Assembly: GCF_009392895.1 (NCBI RefSeq)
Contig: NZ_CP045488.1
Location: 186,001 to 250,000 of the forward strand
Origin: Natronorubrum aibiense
GTDB lineage: Archaea; Halobacteriota; Halobacteria; Halobacteriales; Natrialbaceae
DNA: 64,000 bases
Reading direction: 5' to 3'
The notes under the pieces were generated by a model. It was not told where the DNA came from, ran no database searches, and worked only from the letters and a program-made list of their open reading frames with translations. The translations under genes were made by a program, and so were the position numbers. Shown here piece by piece: positions 52,656 to 62,448 of the stretch; within the stretch, counting starts at the first letter, position 1; the number at the start of each line of letters is the position of its first letter.

Positions 52656-54359
52656 ATGACAACCCACACTGAAGTCCTCGTTCTCGGCGGGGGGTCGACC
52701 GGCTGTGGCATCGTCAGAGATCTGGCGATGCGCGGCCTCGACGTAACTCTCGTCGAACGGGGTAATCTGACGGAGGGGACGACGGGCCGCATGCACGGGC
52801 TCTTGCACAGCGGTGGCCGATACGCCGTCTCCGATCAGGCCAGCGCGATCGAGTGTATCGAGGAAAACGAAATCCTCCGGGAGATCGCGGGTCACTGCGT
52901 CGAAGAGACCGGCGGCCTGTTCGTCCAGCGACCCGAGGACTCGGACGATTACTTTCGGGAGAAACTCGAGGGCTGTCGTGAGTGCGACATTCCAGCGCGC
53001 GTCCTCTCGGGACGGGAAGCGCGCGAGGTCGAACCCTATCTCGCAGACGACGTTAAACGCGCGATCGAAGTGCCCGACGCGGCAGTCGATCCGTTCCGAC
53101 TCTGCGTGGCGAACGCGATCGACGCCGAAACCCACGGCGCACGCATCGAGACCCACGCCGAGGTGGTCGACCTCCTGCGTGACGGCGACGGCATCCACGG
53201 CGTGAAAGTGCGCCACACGTCGGGGCCGGGCAAACGGACCCACGCGGTCGCCGGGACGACCGAGGAGATCACGGCCGACTACGTCGTCAACGCGACGGGC
53301 GCGTGGGCCGGCCAGATTGGAGACATGGCCGACCTCGAGATTGCGGTCCGCCCCTCGAAAGGCGTCATGACGATCATGAACGTCCGGCAGGTCGACACCG
53401 TCATCAACCGCTGTCGGCCGAAAGGCGACGCCGACATCATCGTCCCTCACGAGACGACGGCGATCCTCGGCACCACCGACGAGGAGGTCTCGGACCCGGA
53501 CGACTACCCCGAGGAGCAGTGGGAGGTCGACCAGATGATCGACACCCTCTCGGAACTCGTCCCGATCCTCTCGGAGGCGCGGACGATTCGGTCCTTCTGG
53601 GGCGTTCGCCCGCTGTACGAGCCGCCGGGAACCGGCACCACGGATCCGACGGACATCACGCGGGATTTCTTCTTACTCGACCACGCCGATCGCGACGGCG
53701 TCTCCGGCATGTCCAGCATCGTCGGCGGCAAGCTGACGACGTATCGAGCGATGGCCGAAGAGATCGCCGACCACGTCTGTGACAAACTCGGCGTGCGCGC
53801 CTCCTGTGCCACCGCCGACGAACCGCTCCCCGGCAGCGAAAGCATCGAAACCCTCGAGGCCGGCATGGACGACTTCGGCCTCCGTTCGCCGGTCGCCCGC
53901 CGGAGCAAACAGCGCCTCGGTAGTCGAGCGAGCGAGGTGCTCGACACTGACGCGGCGAATCCGGTCGTCTGCCAGTGCGAGGGCGTTACGCGCGCGGAGA
54001 TTCAGGACGCGATCTCCCAGTCGGGGACGGACCTGAACGCGGTTCGCATCCGCACCCGCGCCTCGATGGGAAACTGTCAGGGCGGCTTCTGCTGTCAGAA
54101 TATGTCGAACGAACTCCACCCCGAGTACGACGAGGAGACCGTTCGGGCGGCGCTCGACGAACTGTTTCAGGAACGCTGGAAGGGCGAACGCCACGCGCTG
54201 TGGGGCGAACAGCTCTCCCAAGCGATGCTCAACTACGCCCTGCACGCGACGACGATGAACCGTGACCGCGACCCCGCAAGCGAGTCGAGCGACCTCGAGT
54301 ACGCGGCGTTCGACGGCGGCCAGCGGGCGGCCGAACCGCGCGCCGACGGGGGGAACTGA
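52656..54359 (+). CDS. glpA: Anaerobic-type glycerol-3-phosphate dehydrogenase subunit A
   Basis: 567 aa. N-terminal FAD site [28 protein letters not shown], then [25 protein letters not shown]-like [15 protein letters not shown], and the C-terminal Fe-S domain (BFD-like): [13 protein letters not shown] and [10 protein letters not shown]. It oxidises glycerol-3-phosphate to dihydroxyacetone phosphate with FAD. In haloarchaea the gpdABC complex is the main glycerol-catabolic route. The first gene of glpABC, followed within 2 bp by glpB. Confidence 0.95.
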   Translation: MTTHTEVLVLGGGSTGCGIVRDLAMRGLDVTLVERGNLTEGTTGRMHGLLHSGGRYAVSDQASAIECIEENEILREIAGHCVEETGGLFVQRPEDSDDYFREKLEGCRECDIPARVLSGREAREVEPYLADDVKRAIEVPDAAVDPFRLCVANAIDAETHGARIETHAEVVDLLRDGDGIHGVKVRHTSGPGKRTHAVAGTTEEITADYVVNATGAWAGQIGDMADLEIAVRPSKGVMTIMNVRQVDTVINRCRPKGDADIIVPHETTAILGTTDEEVSDPDDYPEEQWEVDQMIDTLSELVPILSEARTIRSFWGVRPLYEPPGTGTTDPTDITRDFFLLDHADRDGVSGMSSIVGGKLTTYRAMAEEIADHVCDKLGVRASCATADEPLPGSESIETLEAGMDDFGLRSPVARRSKQRLGSRASEVLDTDAANPVVCQCEGVTRAEIQDAISQSGTDLNAVRIRTRASMGNCQGGFCCQNMSNELHPEYDEETVRAALDELFQERWKGERHALWGEQLSQAMLNYALHATTMNRDRDPASESSDLEYAAFDGGQRAAEPRADGGN

Positions 54360-54360
54360 G

Positions 54361-55650
54361 ATGGCCATTGAAGACGACGTCCTCGTGATCGGCGGCGGAC
54401 TCGCCGGCGCGACGGCCGCACTCGCCGCAGCGGAGCAAGACGTGCAGGTACGGCTAATAACTCACAAACAGAGCACGCTGCGCCACGCCAGCGGGCTGAT
54501 CGACGTGCTCGGCTACACCCCCGAAGGTGACGGTCCGCTCGTCGACCCCTTCGACGCTCTCTCCGACCTCCCCGACGGACATCCCTACGAGCGCGTCGGA
54601 GCCGAGGCCGTCCGCGAGGCGCTCTCGTTCTTTGACGACGTCGCCGGCGAAGCGTATGCTGGCGCACACACGGACGCAAATGCCCTGGTCCCGACCCACG
54701 GCGGCACGGTTAAACCGACCGCCCGTTACCCAGCCTCGACGGCCGCCGGGCTGGCGAGCGACGACCGGGACGCGCTGCTGGTCGGCTTCGAGACCCTTCC
54801 GGATTTCGAGGCCCCGTTAGCTGGAGCACACCTCGAGGCTGCCGGCGTGCCGTTTTCGGCTCGCGGCGTCACGCTGTCGTTCCCCGGTATCGTCCGCGAC
54901 GACGCGAAGGTGACGCGGTACGCCCACCTGCTCGACCAGAACGAATCCGTCTCGACGAGTGCAGGGGAAACCTGCGCGCGCGAGGCGCTCGCCGCGGCCG
55001 TCGAGGCCCACATAGAGGGCGAGTCTCGAGTCGGCTTCCCCGCGATCTTGGGCGACGAGCACGCCGCCGAGGTGCGAGCCGACCTCGCGGACGCCCTCGG
55101 CGTCGACGTCTTCGAGGTCCCGATGGGGCCACCCAGCCTGCCGGGACTGCGACTCGAGGACCTGCTCTACGATGCACTCGAGGCCGCGGGCGTGCGGGTG
55201 ACCTCGGGCGTGCCGGTGGTCGAGTACGAGACGGGTGCGGACGGCGACCGAATCGATCACGTCGTCGTCGACCGCACCGGCTCGAAACTCCCCCACCGCG
55301 CCGACCAGTACGTCCTCGCGACGGGCGGGCTCGTCGGCAAAGGTGTCCGATCGGAGCGCGACCGCGTGTACGAACCACTCTTCGACTGTCACGTTCCCCA
55401 CGCCGCCGACCGCTACGACTGGTTCGTCGACGACGTCTTCGGCGACCAGCCCTACGCGCGCTTCGGCTTGCGCGTCGACCGCGAGTTGCGGCCGCTGACC
55501 GTCGCCGACGACCCGGAGTTTTCGAACCTGCGCGCGGCTGGCGCGGTTCTGAGCGGCTACGACTTCGCGGCGGAGAAATCCGGCGGCGGCGTCTCGCTCG
55601 CGACAGGCTACGTCGCCGGGACGCGCGCCGGCGAGGAGGGCGGCGAATGA
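54361..55650 (+). CDS. glpB: Anaerobic-type glycerol-3-phosphate dehydrogenase subunit B
   Basis: 429 aa. FAD/FMN-binding VIGGGLAGATAALAAAEQDVQVRLIT at the N-terminus. GlpB passes electrons from GlpA to the membrane subunit GlpC. ATG 54361 lies 2 bp after the glpA stop; longer frames overlap glpA and are non-family. The C-terminus has SGYDFAAEKSGGGVSLATGYVAG, the family end. 76 bp separate it from glpC. Confidence 0.93.
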   Translation: MAIEDDVLVIGGGLAGATAALAAAEQDVQVRLITHKQSTLRHASGLIDVLGYTPEGDGPLVDPFDALSDLPDGHPYERVGAEAVREALSFFDDVAGEAYAGAHTDANALVPTHGGTVKPTARYPASTAAGLASDDRDALLVGFETLPDFEAPLAGAHLEAAGVPFSARGVTLSFPGIVRDDAKVTRYAHLLDQNESVSTSAGETCAREALAAAVEAHIEGESRVGFPAILGDEHAAEVRADLADALGVDVFEVPMGPPSLPGLRLEDLLYDALEAAGVRVTSGVPVVEYETGADGDRIDHVVVDRTGSKLPHRADQYVLATGGLVGKGVRSERDRVYEPLFDCHVPHAADRYDWFVDDVFGDQPYARFGLRVDRELRPLTVADDPEFSNLRAAGAVLSGYDFAAEKSGGGVSLATGYVAGTRAGEEGGE

Positions 55651-55726
55651 CTGATTTGAGACACAGTGTGCGAGCGATCGACTCGAGTGATCGATCCGGA
55701 AGCCAGCAGCCGATGCAGGTGAGTTC

Positions 55727-57118
55727 ATGAGCGACGCAGAACACCCTACCGACGACGGCGTATCGAGCGACGACGAGTTCGAACCGATTCAGGTCTTTCC
55801 CGAGGCCGAGGAGATGGATCTCCGGCCAGGGGCCGACAACTGTTATAAGTGTTCGACCTGCGACACGAACTGTCCCGTCGCCGAGGTCGACGACGAGTTC
55901 CCCGGGCCGAAGTTCCAAGGCCCGGAGCAGTGGCGACTCAAACGACAGGACGACCACGACATCGACGACTCCGTGATGAAGTGTTCGAACTGTATGCGCT
56001 GTGATAGCGCCTGCCCCTCCGAGGTGCCGCTCTCGCAGATGCACAACACGGCTCGAGGCGAGTACGTCGACGAGCACATGAACAAACTCTCTCGAGAGTA
56101 CATCCGTAACCGACTCCTCGCGAACTACCGGCGACTCGCGCCACTGGCCGCGACCTTCCCCCGCACGGCGAACTTCGTGATGGGGCTGTCGGTCACCCAG
56201 TGGCTCGGCGAGAAGACGCTGGGCATCACGAGCGAGCGGGAGTTCCCCGAGTTCGCGACCGAGACGTTCCGGGAGTGGTGGACGGTGCGAGGTGGCAACG
56301 CCACCTCGAAACAGCGAGCGCAGGAAGCGCGAGCAGAGCGCGGCGCAAAGGTCGAAAACTCCGACAAGCGCATCGCGTACTTCCACGGCTGTTACTCGAA
56401 CTACAACACCCCCGAGGTCGCGAAGGCGCTCGTCCGCGTCTACGAACACTTCGGCTACGAGGTCATGGTCCCCGATCAGGCCTGTTCGGGCACGCCGATG
56501 TTCGCCAACGGCATGCTCGAGGACGCTCGCCGGGCCGCCGAGACGAACGTCAGTGAACTCGCCGATGCACTCGAAGCGGGGGCCGACATCATCGCCTCCT
56601 GTAGCTCCTGTTCGATGTCGATTCGCCAGGAGTACCCCGAACTGTTCGACTTCGAGGGGACCGACGACGTCGCCGCGAACACCTGGGACGCCGTCGAATA
56701 CCTCCGCGTCCACGAGGACCTCGAGGGCGAACTCGAGGGGACTTCCCTCGAGGACGAGTCCTTCGCCTATCACGCACCGTGTCATTCACGTAACCAGGGC
56801 CTCGATGGACAAACGATCGAAGTGCTAGGGGCAATCGATGGGATCGACGCACACGACGTCGGCGACTCCTGTTCTGGAATCTCCGGGACGTACGGCTGGA
56901 AGGAAGAGAACTACGAGACGTCGATGAAAATCGGCGAGGAGATGTTCGAGCACATGGACGACGCGCCCGCAGAGACCGGCCTGACGGAGTGTCCGACCTG
57001 CTCGATGCAGATGGAACACGGCACCGGCTACGAGATCAAACACACCCTCGAGATCCTCGCAGCGGCGCTCGTGGGAACCGATCTCGGAACCGACCGCGAC
57101 GGCCAGCAGGCGAGGTAA
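55727..57118 (+). CDS. glpC: Anaerobic-type glycerol-3-phosphate dehydrogenase subunit C
   Basis: 463 aa. Two ferredoxin-like [4Fe-4S] motifs, CYKCSTCDTNCPVAE and CSNCMRCDSACPSEV, are followed by two CCG domains (YFHGCYSNYNT ... CSGTPMFANGM ... CSSCSMSI; APCHSRNQGLD ... CSGISGTYGWK ... CPTCSMQM). It anchors GlpAB and reduces menaquinone. A signal or anchor helix (FPRTANFVMGLSVTQWLG) lies near residue 140. Its TAA stop overlaps the ATG of the next gene (TAATG). Confidence 0.95.
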   Translation: MSDAEHPTDDGVSSDDEFEPIQVFPEAEEMDLRPGADNCYKCSTCDTNCPVAEVDDEFPGPKFQGPEQWRLKRQDDHDIDDSVMKCSNCMRCDSACPSEVPLSQMHNTARGEYVDEHMNKLSREYIRNRLLANYRRLAPLAATFPRTANFVMGLSVTQWLGEKTLGITSEREFPEFATETFREWWTVRGGNATSKQRAQEARAERGAKVENSDKRIAYFHGCYSNYNTPEVAKALVRVYEHFGYEVMVPDQACSGTPMFANGMLEDARRAAETNVSELADALEAGADIIASCSSCSMSIRQEYPELFDFEGTDDVAANTWDAVEYLRVHEDLEGELEGTSLEDESFAYHAPCHSRNQGLDGQTIEVLGAIDGIDAHDVGDSCSGISGTYGWKEENYETSMKIGEEMFEHMDDAPAETGLTECPTCSMQMEHGTGYEIKHTLEILAAALVGTDLGTDRDGQQAR

Positions 57119-58278
57119 TGAATTTAGAAGAGCGCATCGCCCGGCGACGGTCAGCACGAAAGGACCGGGAGATTATCGTCGACCGTGACGACCTCAGTCC
57201 GGTCGTGCACCGCTCGGAGCCGGTGGGACGGGGACCCGTCTTAGAGCAGTTGCTCGATGCCCTCGAGCCGGTGTTCGACGGCGAGTTGCCGCCGCCGGTA
57301 GCTGTGATCGGTCCCACGGGATCGGGCACGTCGGCGATCATCACGGCGCTGTTCGACGCGTTGAACGACCGACTGAGCGAGTCGACCCGGACGATCGGCA
57401 CGACGACGCGTGCCGGCAGTACCGGGCCGGTGACGTGGTTCGTTTACGTCGACGGGCGACGCGTCGAGAGCGCCTTCGCCTTCTACCGGGCCGTGTTGTC
57501 CGTCCTTTCGAGCGATCCCGTTCCCAAAAGCGGCGTCGGCACCGGCGAACTCCGCGACCGGCTCCAGACCCGACTGGCCCAGCCGAACCACCGTGCAGTG
57601 ATCGCGCTCGACCACCACGACGAGCCCGAATCCCTCGCCTACGACCGGATCGACGACCTGCTCGAGCCGGTCGCCGACAGCGTTTCGACCGTCGCTGTTG
57701 GACAGCGCGAACCCGACGACTGGAACGACGAACGACCGAGCGTACCGGTTCCCGCCTATCGAAACCACGAACTCGTCGATGTTGTGACCGACCGCGCTTC
57801 GACCGGCCTCGCCGCGGGCGTGCTGGATCACGAGTCGATCCGTGACGTCGCAACGTGGGCAGACGGCAATGCACACGATGCGCTCGCCGCCCTGTTCGGT
57901 GCTGGCGTGCTCGCGACCGATGATGGCAGCGACCGGATCGAACCGCACCACCTCGAGATGGCACAGGAGCACGTCCCAGAAAACGGCGTTCACCTGGACC
58001 GCGTGCTGTCGCTCTCGAAGACGCGTCAGCAGGTACTCTCCGACCTCGTCGCCGTCGACTCGGCCGACAGACCCATCCGCGAGGTCGCCGCAGAGATCGC
58101 CAGCCGGTCGTCGCTGACTGCGGGGACGGTCAAACGCTTTCTCTACGAACTGGCCGATCGCGGCATCATCGAACGCGTCCCGCTGCCCGCAAACGGGAGC
58201 GGCCGTCGACCCAGCGCCGTCGTCCCGCGGTTTCCAACGATCGTGTTTCGGGCGCTGGGACCAGCCACGAACAATTGA
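57118..58278 (+). CDS. Orc1/Cdc6-like AAA+ protein with degenerate ATPase motifs
   Basis: 386 aa. Residues 28-110 look like the Orc1/Cdc6 AAA+ start (PVVHRSEPVGRGPVLEQLLDALEPVF). The Walker A position reads G65-PTGSG-T71-S72, so the essential lysine is a threonine; the Walker B region reads VIALD165-H166, so the Glu is His. A C-terminal winged helix (LSKTRQQVLSDLVAVDSADRPIREVAAEIASRSSLTAGTVKRFLYELADRGIIERV, 298-354) remains. It is translationally coupled to glpC (TAATG). A loss of ATP hydrolysis with retained DNA binding would suit a regulator of the glycerol operon. A replication role is less likely. Confidence 0.85.
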   Translation: MNLEERIARRRSARKDREIIVDRDDLSPVVHRSEPVGRGPVLEQLLDALEPVFDGELPPPVAVIGPTGSGTSAIITALFDALNDRLSESTRTIGTTTRAGSTGPVTWFVYVDGRRVESAFAFYRAVLSVLSSDPVPKSGVGTGELRDRLQTRLAQPNHRAVIALDHHDEPESLAYDRIDDLLEPVADSVSTVAVGQREPDDWNDERPSVPVPAYRNHELVDVVTDRASTGLAAGVLDHESIRDVATWADGNAHDALAALFGAGVLATDDGSDRIEPHHLEMAQEHVPENGVHLDRVLSLSKTRQQVLSDLVAVDSADRPIREVAAEIASRSSLTAGTVKRFLYELADRGIIERVPLPANGSGRRPSAVVPRFPTIVFRALGPATNN

Positions 58279-58302
58279 TGCAGGATCGAAATCGAACTGC
58301 GA

Positions 58303-59229
58303 TCAGTACTCGAGGTCGTCAGTGTAGCGGTCGACGAGCAAGACCGCGCCCGCACCGACGATACCCGCGACGACGGCCGCGACGGGCGTTCCGGTGGACG
58401 ACTCTCCGAGATTGGTCCAGACTTCCGTGACCGGCAGTCGCAACGATCCGACCATCAGACTCACTAAAAACGCGAGCGTCGCTGCCCGATAGCGCTCGAG
58501 CGCGTATCCCACCACGTGGGCCATCGTGAACAGACCGAGCACCGCGCCGACACCGAAGACGGCGACGACCGTGCCGGATTCGATCACGGGCGCGATCGCG
58601 TCACCCTCGAGCAGCCCGATCAGTCCGTCGACGAACGTACTCAGCGTGCCAGTCATGTACTCGTACTGGCCCAGAATCAGGAGGAAAAAGGCCCCGGAGA
58701 CGCCCGGCAGGACCATCGCACAGATGGCGATCGCACCGGCGACGAAGACCACCAGCGGGCTATGCGGGACGCCGTCCGCCGTCACGCCCGTCACGACGAA
58801 CGCGAGCACGATCGCGACTGCCGAGACCAACAGCCGGCCGCCGGTCCACGTCCCGATCGCTCCGTAGAGGACGATCGCCGACGCCGCGATCAACCCGAAG
58901 AAAAAGCCGTACGTCGGCACCGGGTACGTCGTCGCCGCCCCGTGCATCACCCGCGAGAGGATTACGACCGCCGTCCCGATCCCTAATCCGAGCGTGAGCA
59001 AAAACGGGAGTTCGATCCGCTCGAGTTCCGTCCGGAGGGTCGCCCGTGCTTCGGGGTCGTGGGGTCGAAGTGCGGGTCGAAACGCTCGCGGATCGATCGA
59101 CGTGATCGCTCGGATCAGCCGATCGTAGATCCCGACGATCAACGCGATCGTCGCGCCCGATACACCGGGGACGACGTCTGCCGACCCCATCGAGATCCCT
59201 TTCAGGTATACGGCGAGAAACTCCCGCAT
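58303..59229 (-). CDS. DUF368 family polytopic membrane protein, candidate polyprenyl-phosphate translocase
   Basis: 308 aa with eight to nine membrane helices and the family signatures KGISMGSADVVPGVSGATIALIVGIYDRL (N-terminal) and CAMVLPGVSGAFFLLILGQYEYM (repeat), both with the P-G-x-S-G-A core. Bacterial DUF368 (PopT) proteins are now known to flip undecaprenyl phosphate back to the cytoplasmic leaflet. Here it sits 88 bp downstream of aglB on the same strand, which suggests recycling dolichyl phosphate released by N-glycosylation. This link is inference from context. Confidence 0.9.
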   Translation of the reverse strand: MREFLAVYLKGISMGSADVVPGVSGATIALIVGIYDRLIRAITSIDPRAFRPALRPHDPEARATLRTELERIELPFLLTLGLGIGTAVVILSRVMHGAATTYPVPTYGFFFGLIAASAIVLYGAIGTWTGGRLLVSAVAIVLAFVVTGVTADGVPHSPLVVFVAGAIAICAMVLPGVSGAFFLLILGQYEYMTGTLSTFVDGLIGLLEGDAIAPVIESGTVVAVFGVGAVLGLFTMAHVVGYALERYRAATLAFLVSLMVGSLRLPVTEVWTNLGESSTGTPVAAVVAGIVGAGAVLLVDRYTDDLEY

Positions 59230-59317
59230 TGCCCGGGGGTATTCCGGACGACGACAAAAGGCTTCTCACTCTCGAACCGGGCTGTGAGACGCTCTCACAG
59301 CACGAATCCGCGACGAG

Positions 59318-62281
59318 TTAGTTTTCGGCCGTGTCGTTAGCTGCCGTTCCGTCGTCGGTCGCGGCGTCTTGGTCGTCCATGTTCTCGGCAGCCGTGCCGT
59401 CGTCGGCTGTAGTGTCGTCCGTTTGCTCGTCCGTCTCCTCGAGTTCGACCCGTTCGAACTCGATGTCGTCGATCGCTTCGCCCTCGATCACGTCGGACTC
59501 CGGCACGGCCGTCTGCGCTTCGTATCCCTGCTCGCCCGGCTCGCCGACGGTCAGCGTGTAGTCGCCGACCGCCTCGACGCTACTGTTCGTGTAGCCGTCC
59601 TCGACGCCGAGTTCGTCATTCGTCGCGTACGGGACGGTCAGTTCGAACGAGCCGTCTTCGGCGAGGTCGGCTTCCTGCGTGTAGTTGAACGTCCGGTCGG
59701 CGTTGGTCTCGAGTTCGACGGTGGCGGTCACCGTATCGTTCGACTCGAGAAGGTCGCCCTCGTCCGCGACGGTCCCCGTGAGCGTCGCCCCCTCGACACG
59801 TTCGAACGTCTTCACCGTGGCAGCGCTTCGCGCATCGAACAGTTCTGTGGTCGGGCCCTGCTCGAGTTGGAACAGCTGTTGCTGGTTCACTCGCTGGTTT
59901 ATCTGGACGGCAAGCTGGCCTTCGCCCGGTGGAGCGGGCTCGCCCTCGTTCACGTAGAGCACGTCACCGTCCTCGTACCCCCACGATTCTAACTGTTGGG
60001 CGGTCTGCTGTGGGAACGCGTCGGCAGTGTACACCTGCGCGTAACTGGCGAAGATCGCCGGTCCAGCTTCCTCGTTCTCGTGGACGACACGGTAGTGTTC
60101 CATGCCCGCCGCGTCGTCGAAGTACAGCTGCGACAGCATCGTATCGTAATATGGCACCTCGCCGAACGTTTCGGCGAGTTCGTCCGCTGCGATCGGCTGT
60201 CCCGGCTGATAGTCATCCGGCGTCATGTAGTGGGTGTAGTCCGGCCCCGTCCACTGGGTGATCGCGGGGAACTTCCCACCGGCCATCGCGTGGTCGATCA
60301 TCACGTACCGCATCTCCTCGTGGCTCGCGCCTTCGGCCATCGCCTTGAGGTCCTCGTTCGTGTGAACGTCGGTCCCACGCGGCGACTCGCCCGCAGCGAT
60401 GGCATCGAGGACCAGTTCGCCGCGCTGTTCTGATTCGGCGGTCAGGAACGCCGACGAAGAGCGAGCGTTCTGCTGGAACGGATTCGAGTGGGGAATCCGT
60501 TCGCCCTGTGTCGTTATCAGGTGGCCGTAGTCCCACCACGACATCACGCCGTAGGCACCCTCGGGGTAGTCGTAGTCAGCGCCCTCGGGGTATTCGTAGG
60601 TGCCGTAGTACTCGAGTTCGGAGGCGTTGTCCGCACCGCCCCAGTCTCCCGGTTCGGGCGTGTTCTCTGCGAGCCAGTGGTTCGATTCCTCCCAGACCAT
60701 GGCTTCGTTGTGCGGACCGACGTTTTCGCTGCGATTCCACGCTGTGTCGGTGTCGGCCGCGATCGGTGGCAACAGCGGGGCGAACAGCAGCAAGACGACC
60801 AGCACCAACACGATGATCTGATAGGTCTCGATCTGGCGAAGCGAATCGATGCCGCCCCGAATATCGAGGTCGAAGATCCGGACGACGTCCGCGACGAAGA
60901 CGGCGTTGACGACTGCAACCGCCAGCACGAGGTAGTACGCGAAGCGAAGCTGCGTCGCAGCCATACTGATCAAGAACGCAGACCAGACGAGGATTAGCGT
61001 GTACTCGGCACGGTACTCACGGCCAAACAACGGCCGCGCGACGAGCAGCGCAATCCCCGCGAGCATCGTGTAAAAGGCCGCACCGAACTCGTCGAACACG
61101 TGGCTGGCGAAGTCCTCTGGCGGCTGGGCTTCCGAGATTGTGAGCGTCCCAGCATCCGGATTGAGTGGCAACAGCCGACCCGTGAGGTTGCCCACGAGCG
61201 TGTTGTAGAACTCCGGAAGCACCAGCCACATGAGCCCGAGGGCTGCGACGATGAGCCCAGCGATCGCGGCTGGATAGTAGCGCCGGTCGATGCCACGGTC
61301 GTTCCACTCGCGTGCGAGCCAAGCCATAAAGAGGCTGCCGACCGCGACGAGCAGCGCCGTCCCCGGTTGGAGATAGCCGAAACTCGTGACGCTCGTTCCC
61401 GGCTCCTCGAGCAAGAGCAGCGTCGTCAGTGTCGTCACACCGAGGCTAGTCGCACCGACGAACGCGACGTGGTCGGGAGAGACGCCGCGAACGTAGTCGA
61501 GACAGAGTTGAACGGCGAAGAACACGCCGAAGATACCGATCAGCACGACGCCGGACGGCCAGACCCAGATGTAGAGCGTCAGGGCGAGCCCGGCAAGTAC
61601 GCTGTAGATGGCCGGTTGTCGAAGCGTTTCCCAGTCCTTGTCGACGACGAGTTCGTAGATCGGCTGTTCGCGTTCGGCGACGCGCAACGCGACCATCATC
61701 GAGAGGACGGCGATCGCCATGAACAGCACTTCGGCGACGTGATGTTGGAGTTGGCCGACAGTCGTCCGATAGAGGAACGACCCCGGCGCGAGCGCGAGCA
61801 CGACGACCGAGACGAGCCCGCCGACGGTACCGCCGAGCCGTCGCCCCATGTAGAAGACTGGGATCGCGACGAGCGCCGCCATCGCGGGGACAGTGAGCAA
61901 CGCAACGGAGTAAAGCGTGCTCGTCGACGGATCACCGAGACCGACGATCATCGCGACGGTGACGATGAGCTGGTCGAACAGCGTCCCGAACTGACCGACG
62001 TAATTCCCCGTCGGAAACCCGGTCCATATCTCGTAGGGCATCGTGTTCGGGTAGTTCTCTGCCGTCCACTCGATCGTCCGCCAGTGATACCAGGAGTCGA
62101 TGCCACCCAGCGCGGGCGTGCCGTCCTCGGTGACGAATCGCCCGTACGCCTGGGTCCGTACCCAGAACATAAACAGCATCACCACCCCGATGATGGGGAT
62201 GTGATACCAGTCGGCCCACGTCTGGAGGAACGACGGCGACGTTTCAGCCCCGTCGTCGACGTGTTCAGTGTCCGTACTCAT
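59318..62281 (-). CDS. aglB: Dolichyl-monophosphooligosaccharide--protein glycotransferase AglB
   Basis: 987 aa. Thirteen or so N-terminal membrane helices follow the first catalytic loop (TPALGGIDSWYHWR). The oligosaccharyltransferase signature WWDYG is at residues 582-586 (VMSWWDYGHLITTQGERIPHSNPF). It transfers a dolichol-linked glycan to Asn in N-x-S/T of exported proteins such as the S-layer. The C-terminal 40 residues are a D/T/A-rich tail (for example DEQTDDTTADDGTAAENMDD). ATG 62281 (MSTDTEHVDDG) follows a TATA element (minus GGCTTATTCTT, 62304-62314). Confidence 0.97.
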   Translation of the reverse strand: MSTDTEHVDDGAETSPSFLQTWADWYHIPIIGVVMLFMFWVRTQAYGRFVTEDGTPALGGIDSWYHWRTIEWTAENYPNTMPYEIWTGFPTGNYVGQFGTLFDQLIVTVAMIVGLGDPSTSTLYSVALLTVPAMAALVAIPVFYMGRRLGGTVGGLVSVVVLALAPGSFLYRTTVGQLQHHVAEVLFMAIAVLSMMVALRVAEREQPIYELVVDKDWETLRQPAIYSVLAGLALTLYIWVWPSGVVLIGIFGVFFAVQLCLDYVRGVSPDHVAFVGATSLGVTTLTTLLLLEEPGTSVTSFGYLQPGTALLVAVGSLFMAWLAREWNDRGIDRRYYPAAIAGLIVAALGLMWLVLPEFYNTLVGNLTGRLLPLNPDAGTLTISEAQPPEDFASHVFDEFGAAFYTMLAGIALLVARPLFGREYRAEYTLILVWSAFLISMAATQLRFAYYLVLAVAVVNAVFVADVVRIFDLDIRGGIDSLRQIETYQIIVLVLVVLLLFAPLLPPIAADTDTAWNRSENVGPHNEAMVWEESNHWLAENTPEPGDWGGADNASELEYYGTYEYPEGADYDYPEGAYGVMSWWDYGHLITTQGERIPHSNPFQQNARSSSAFLTAESEQRGELVLDAIAAGESPRGTDVHTNEDLKAMAEGASHEEMRYVMIDHAMAGGKFPAITQWTGPDYTHYMTPDDYQPGQPIAADELAETFGEVPYYDTMLSQLYFDDAAGMEHYRVVHENEEAGPAIFASYAQVYTADAFPQQTAQQLESWGYEDGDVLYVNEGEPAPPGEGQLAVQINQRVNQQQLFQLEQGPTTELFDARSAATVKTFERVEGATLTGTVADEGDLLESNDTVTATVELETNADRTFNYTQEADLAEDGSFELTVPYATNDELGVEDGYTNSSVEAVGDYTLTVGEPGEQGYEAQTAVPESDVIEGEAIDDIEFERVELEETDEQTDDTTADDGTAAENMDDQDAATDDGTAANDTAEN

Positions 62282-62303
62282 TAGGTTGCAACAGACACAA
62301 CCC

Positions 62304-62314
62304 AAGAATAAGCC
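62304..62314 (-). promoter_or_regulatory. TATA box of aglB
   Basis: Minus-strand GGCTTATTCTT, centred 28 nt before ATG 62281. The paired aglG promoter uses the same CTTATTC word on the other strand. Confidence 0.6.
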
Positions 62315-62414
62315 TTGTCATCTATCTGTCGCTCTTCGGAAACGAAAGTTACGATGGCACGTAACCCGGTACGGGTTCGTACCGCCCCTACGACTGGAAC
62401 CCTCCTGAAGGAAA

Positions 62415-62424
62415 ACACTTATTC
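62415..62424 (+). promoter_or_regulatory. TATA box of aglG
   Basis: acacttattc, centred 29 nt before ATG 62449; the transcript would be leaderless. Confidence 0.6.
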
Positions 62425-62448
62425 GCCGTTCACAGCAACCGATTCCCG

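Noticed and set aside
54869-56785. Minus-strand frame of 638 codons opposite glpB and glpC
   Set aside because: Arg/Pro-rich shadow; both plus-strand genes have complete family signatures.
62371-62385. Inverted repeat AACCC-N5-GGGTT in the aglB/aglG gap
   Set aside because: Arms of only 5 bp in GC-rich DNA are expected by chance; not listed as an operator.
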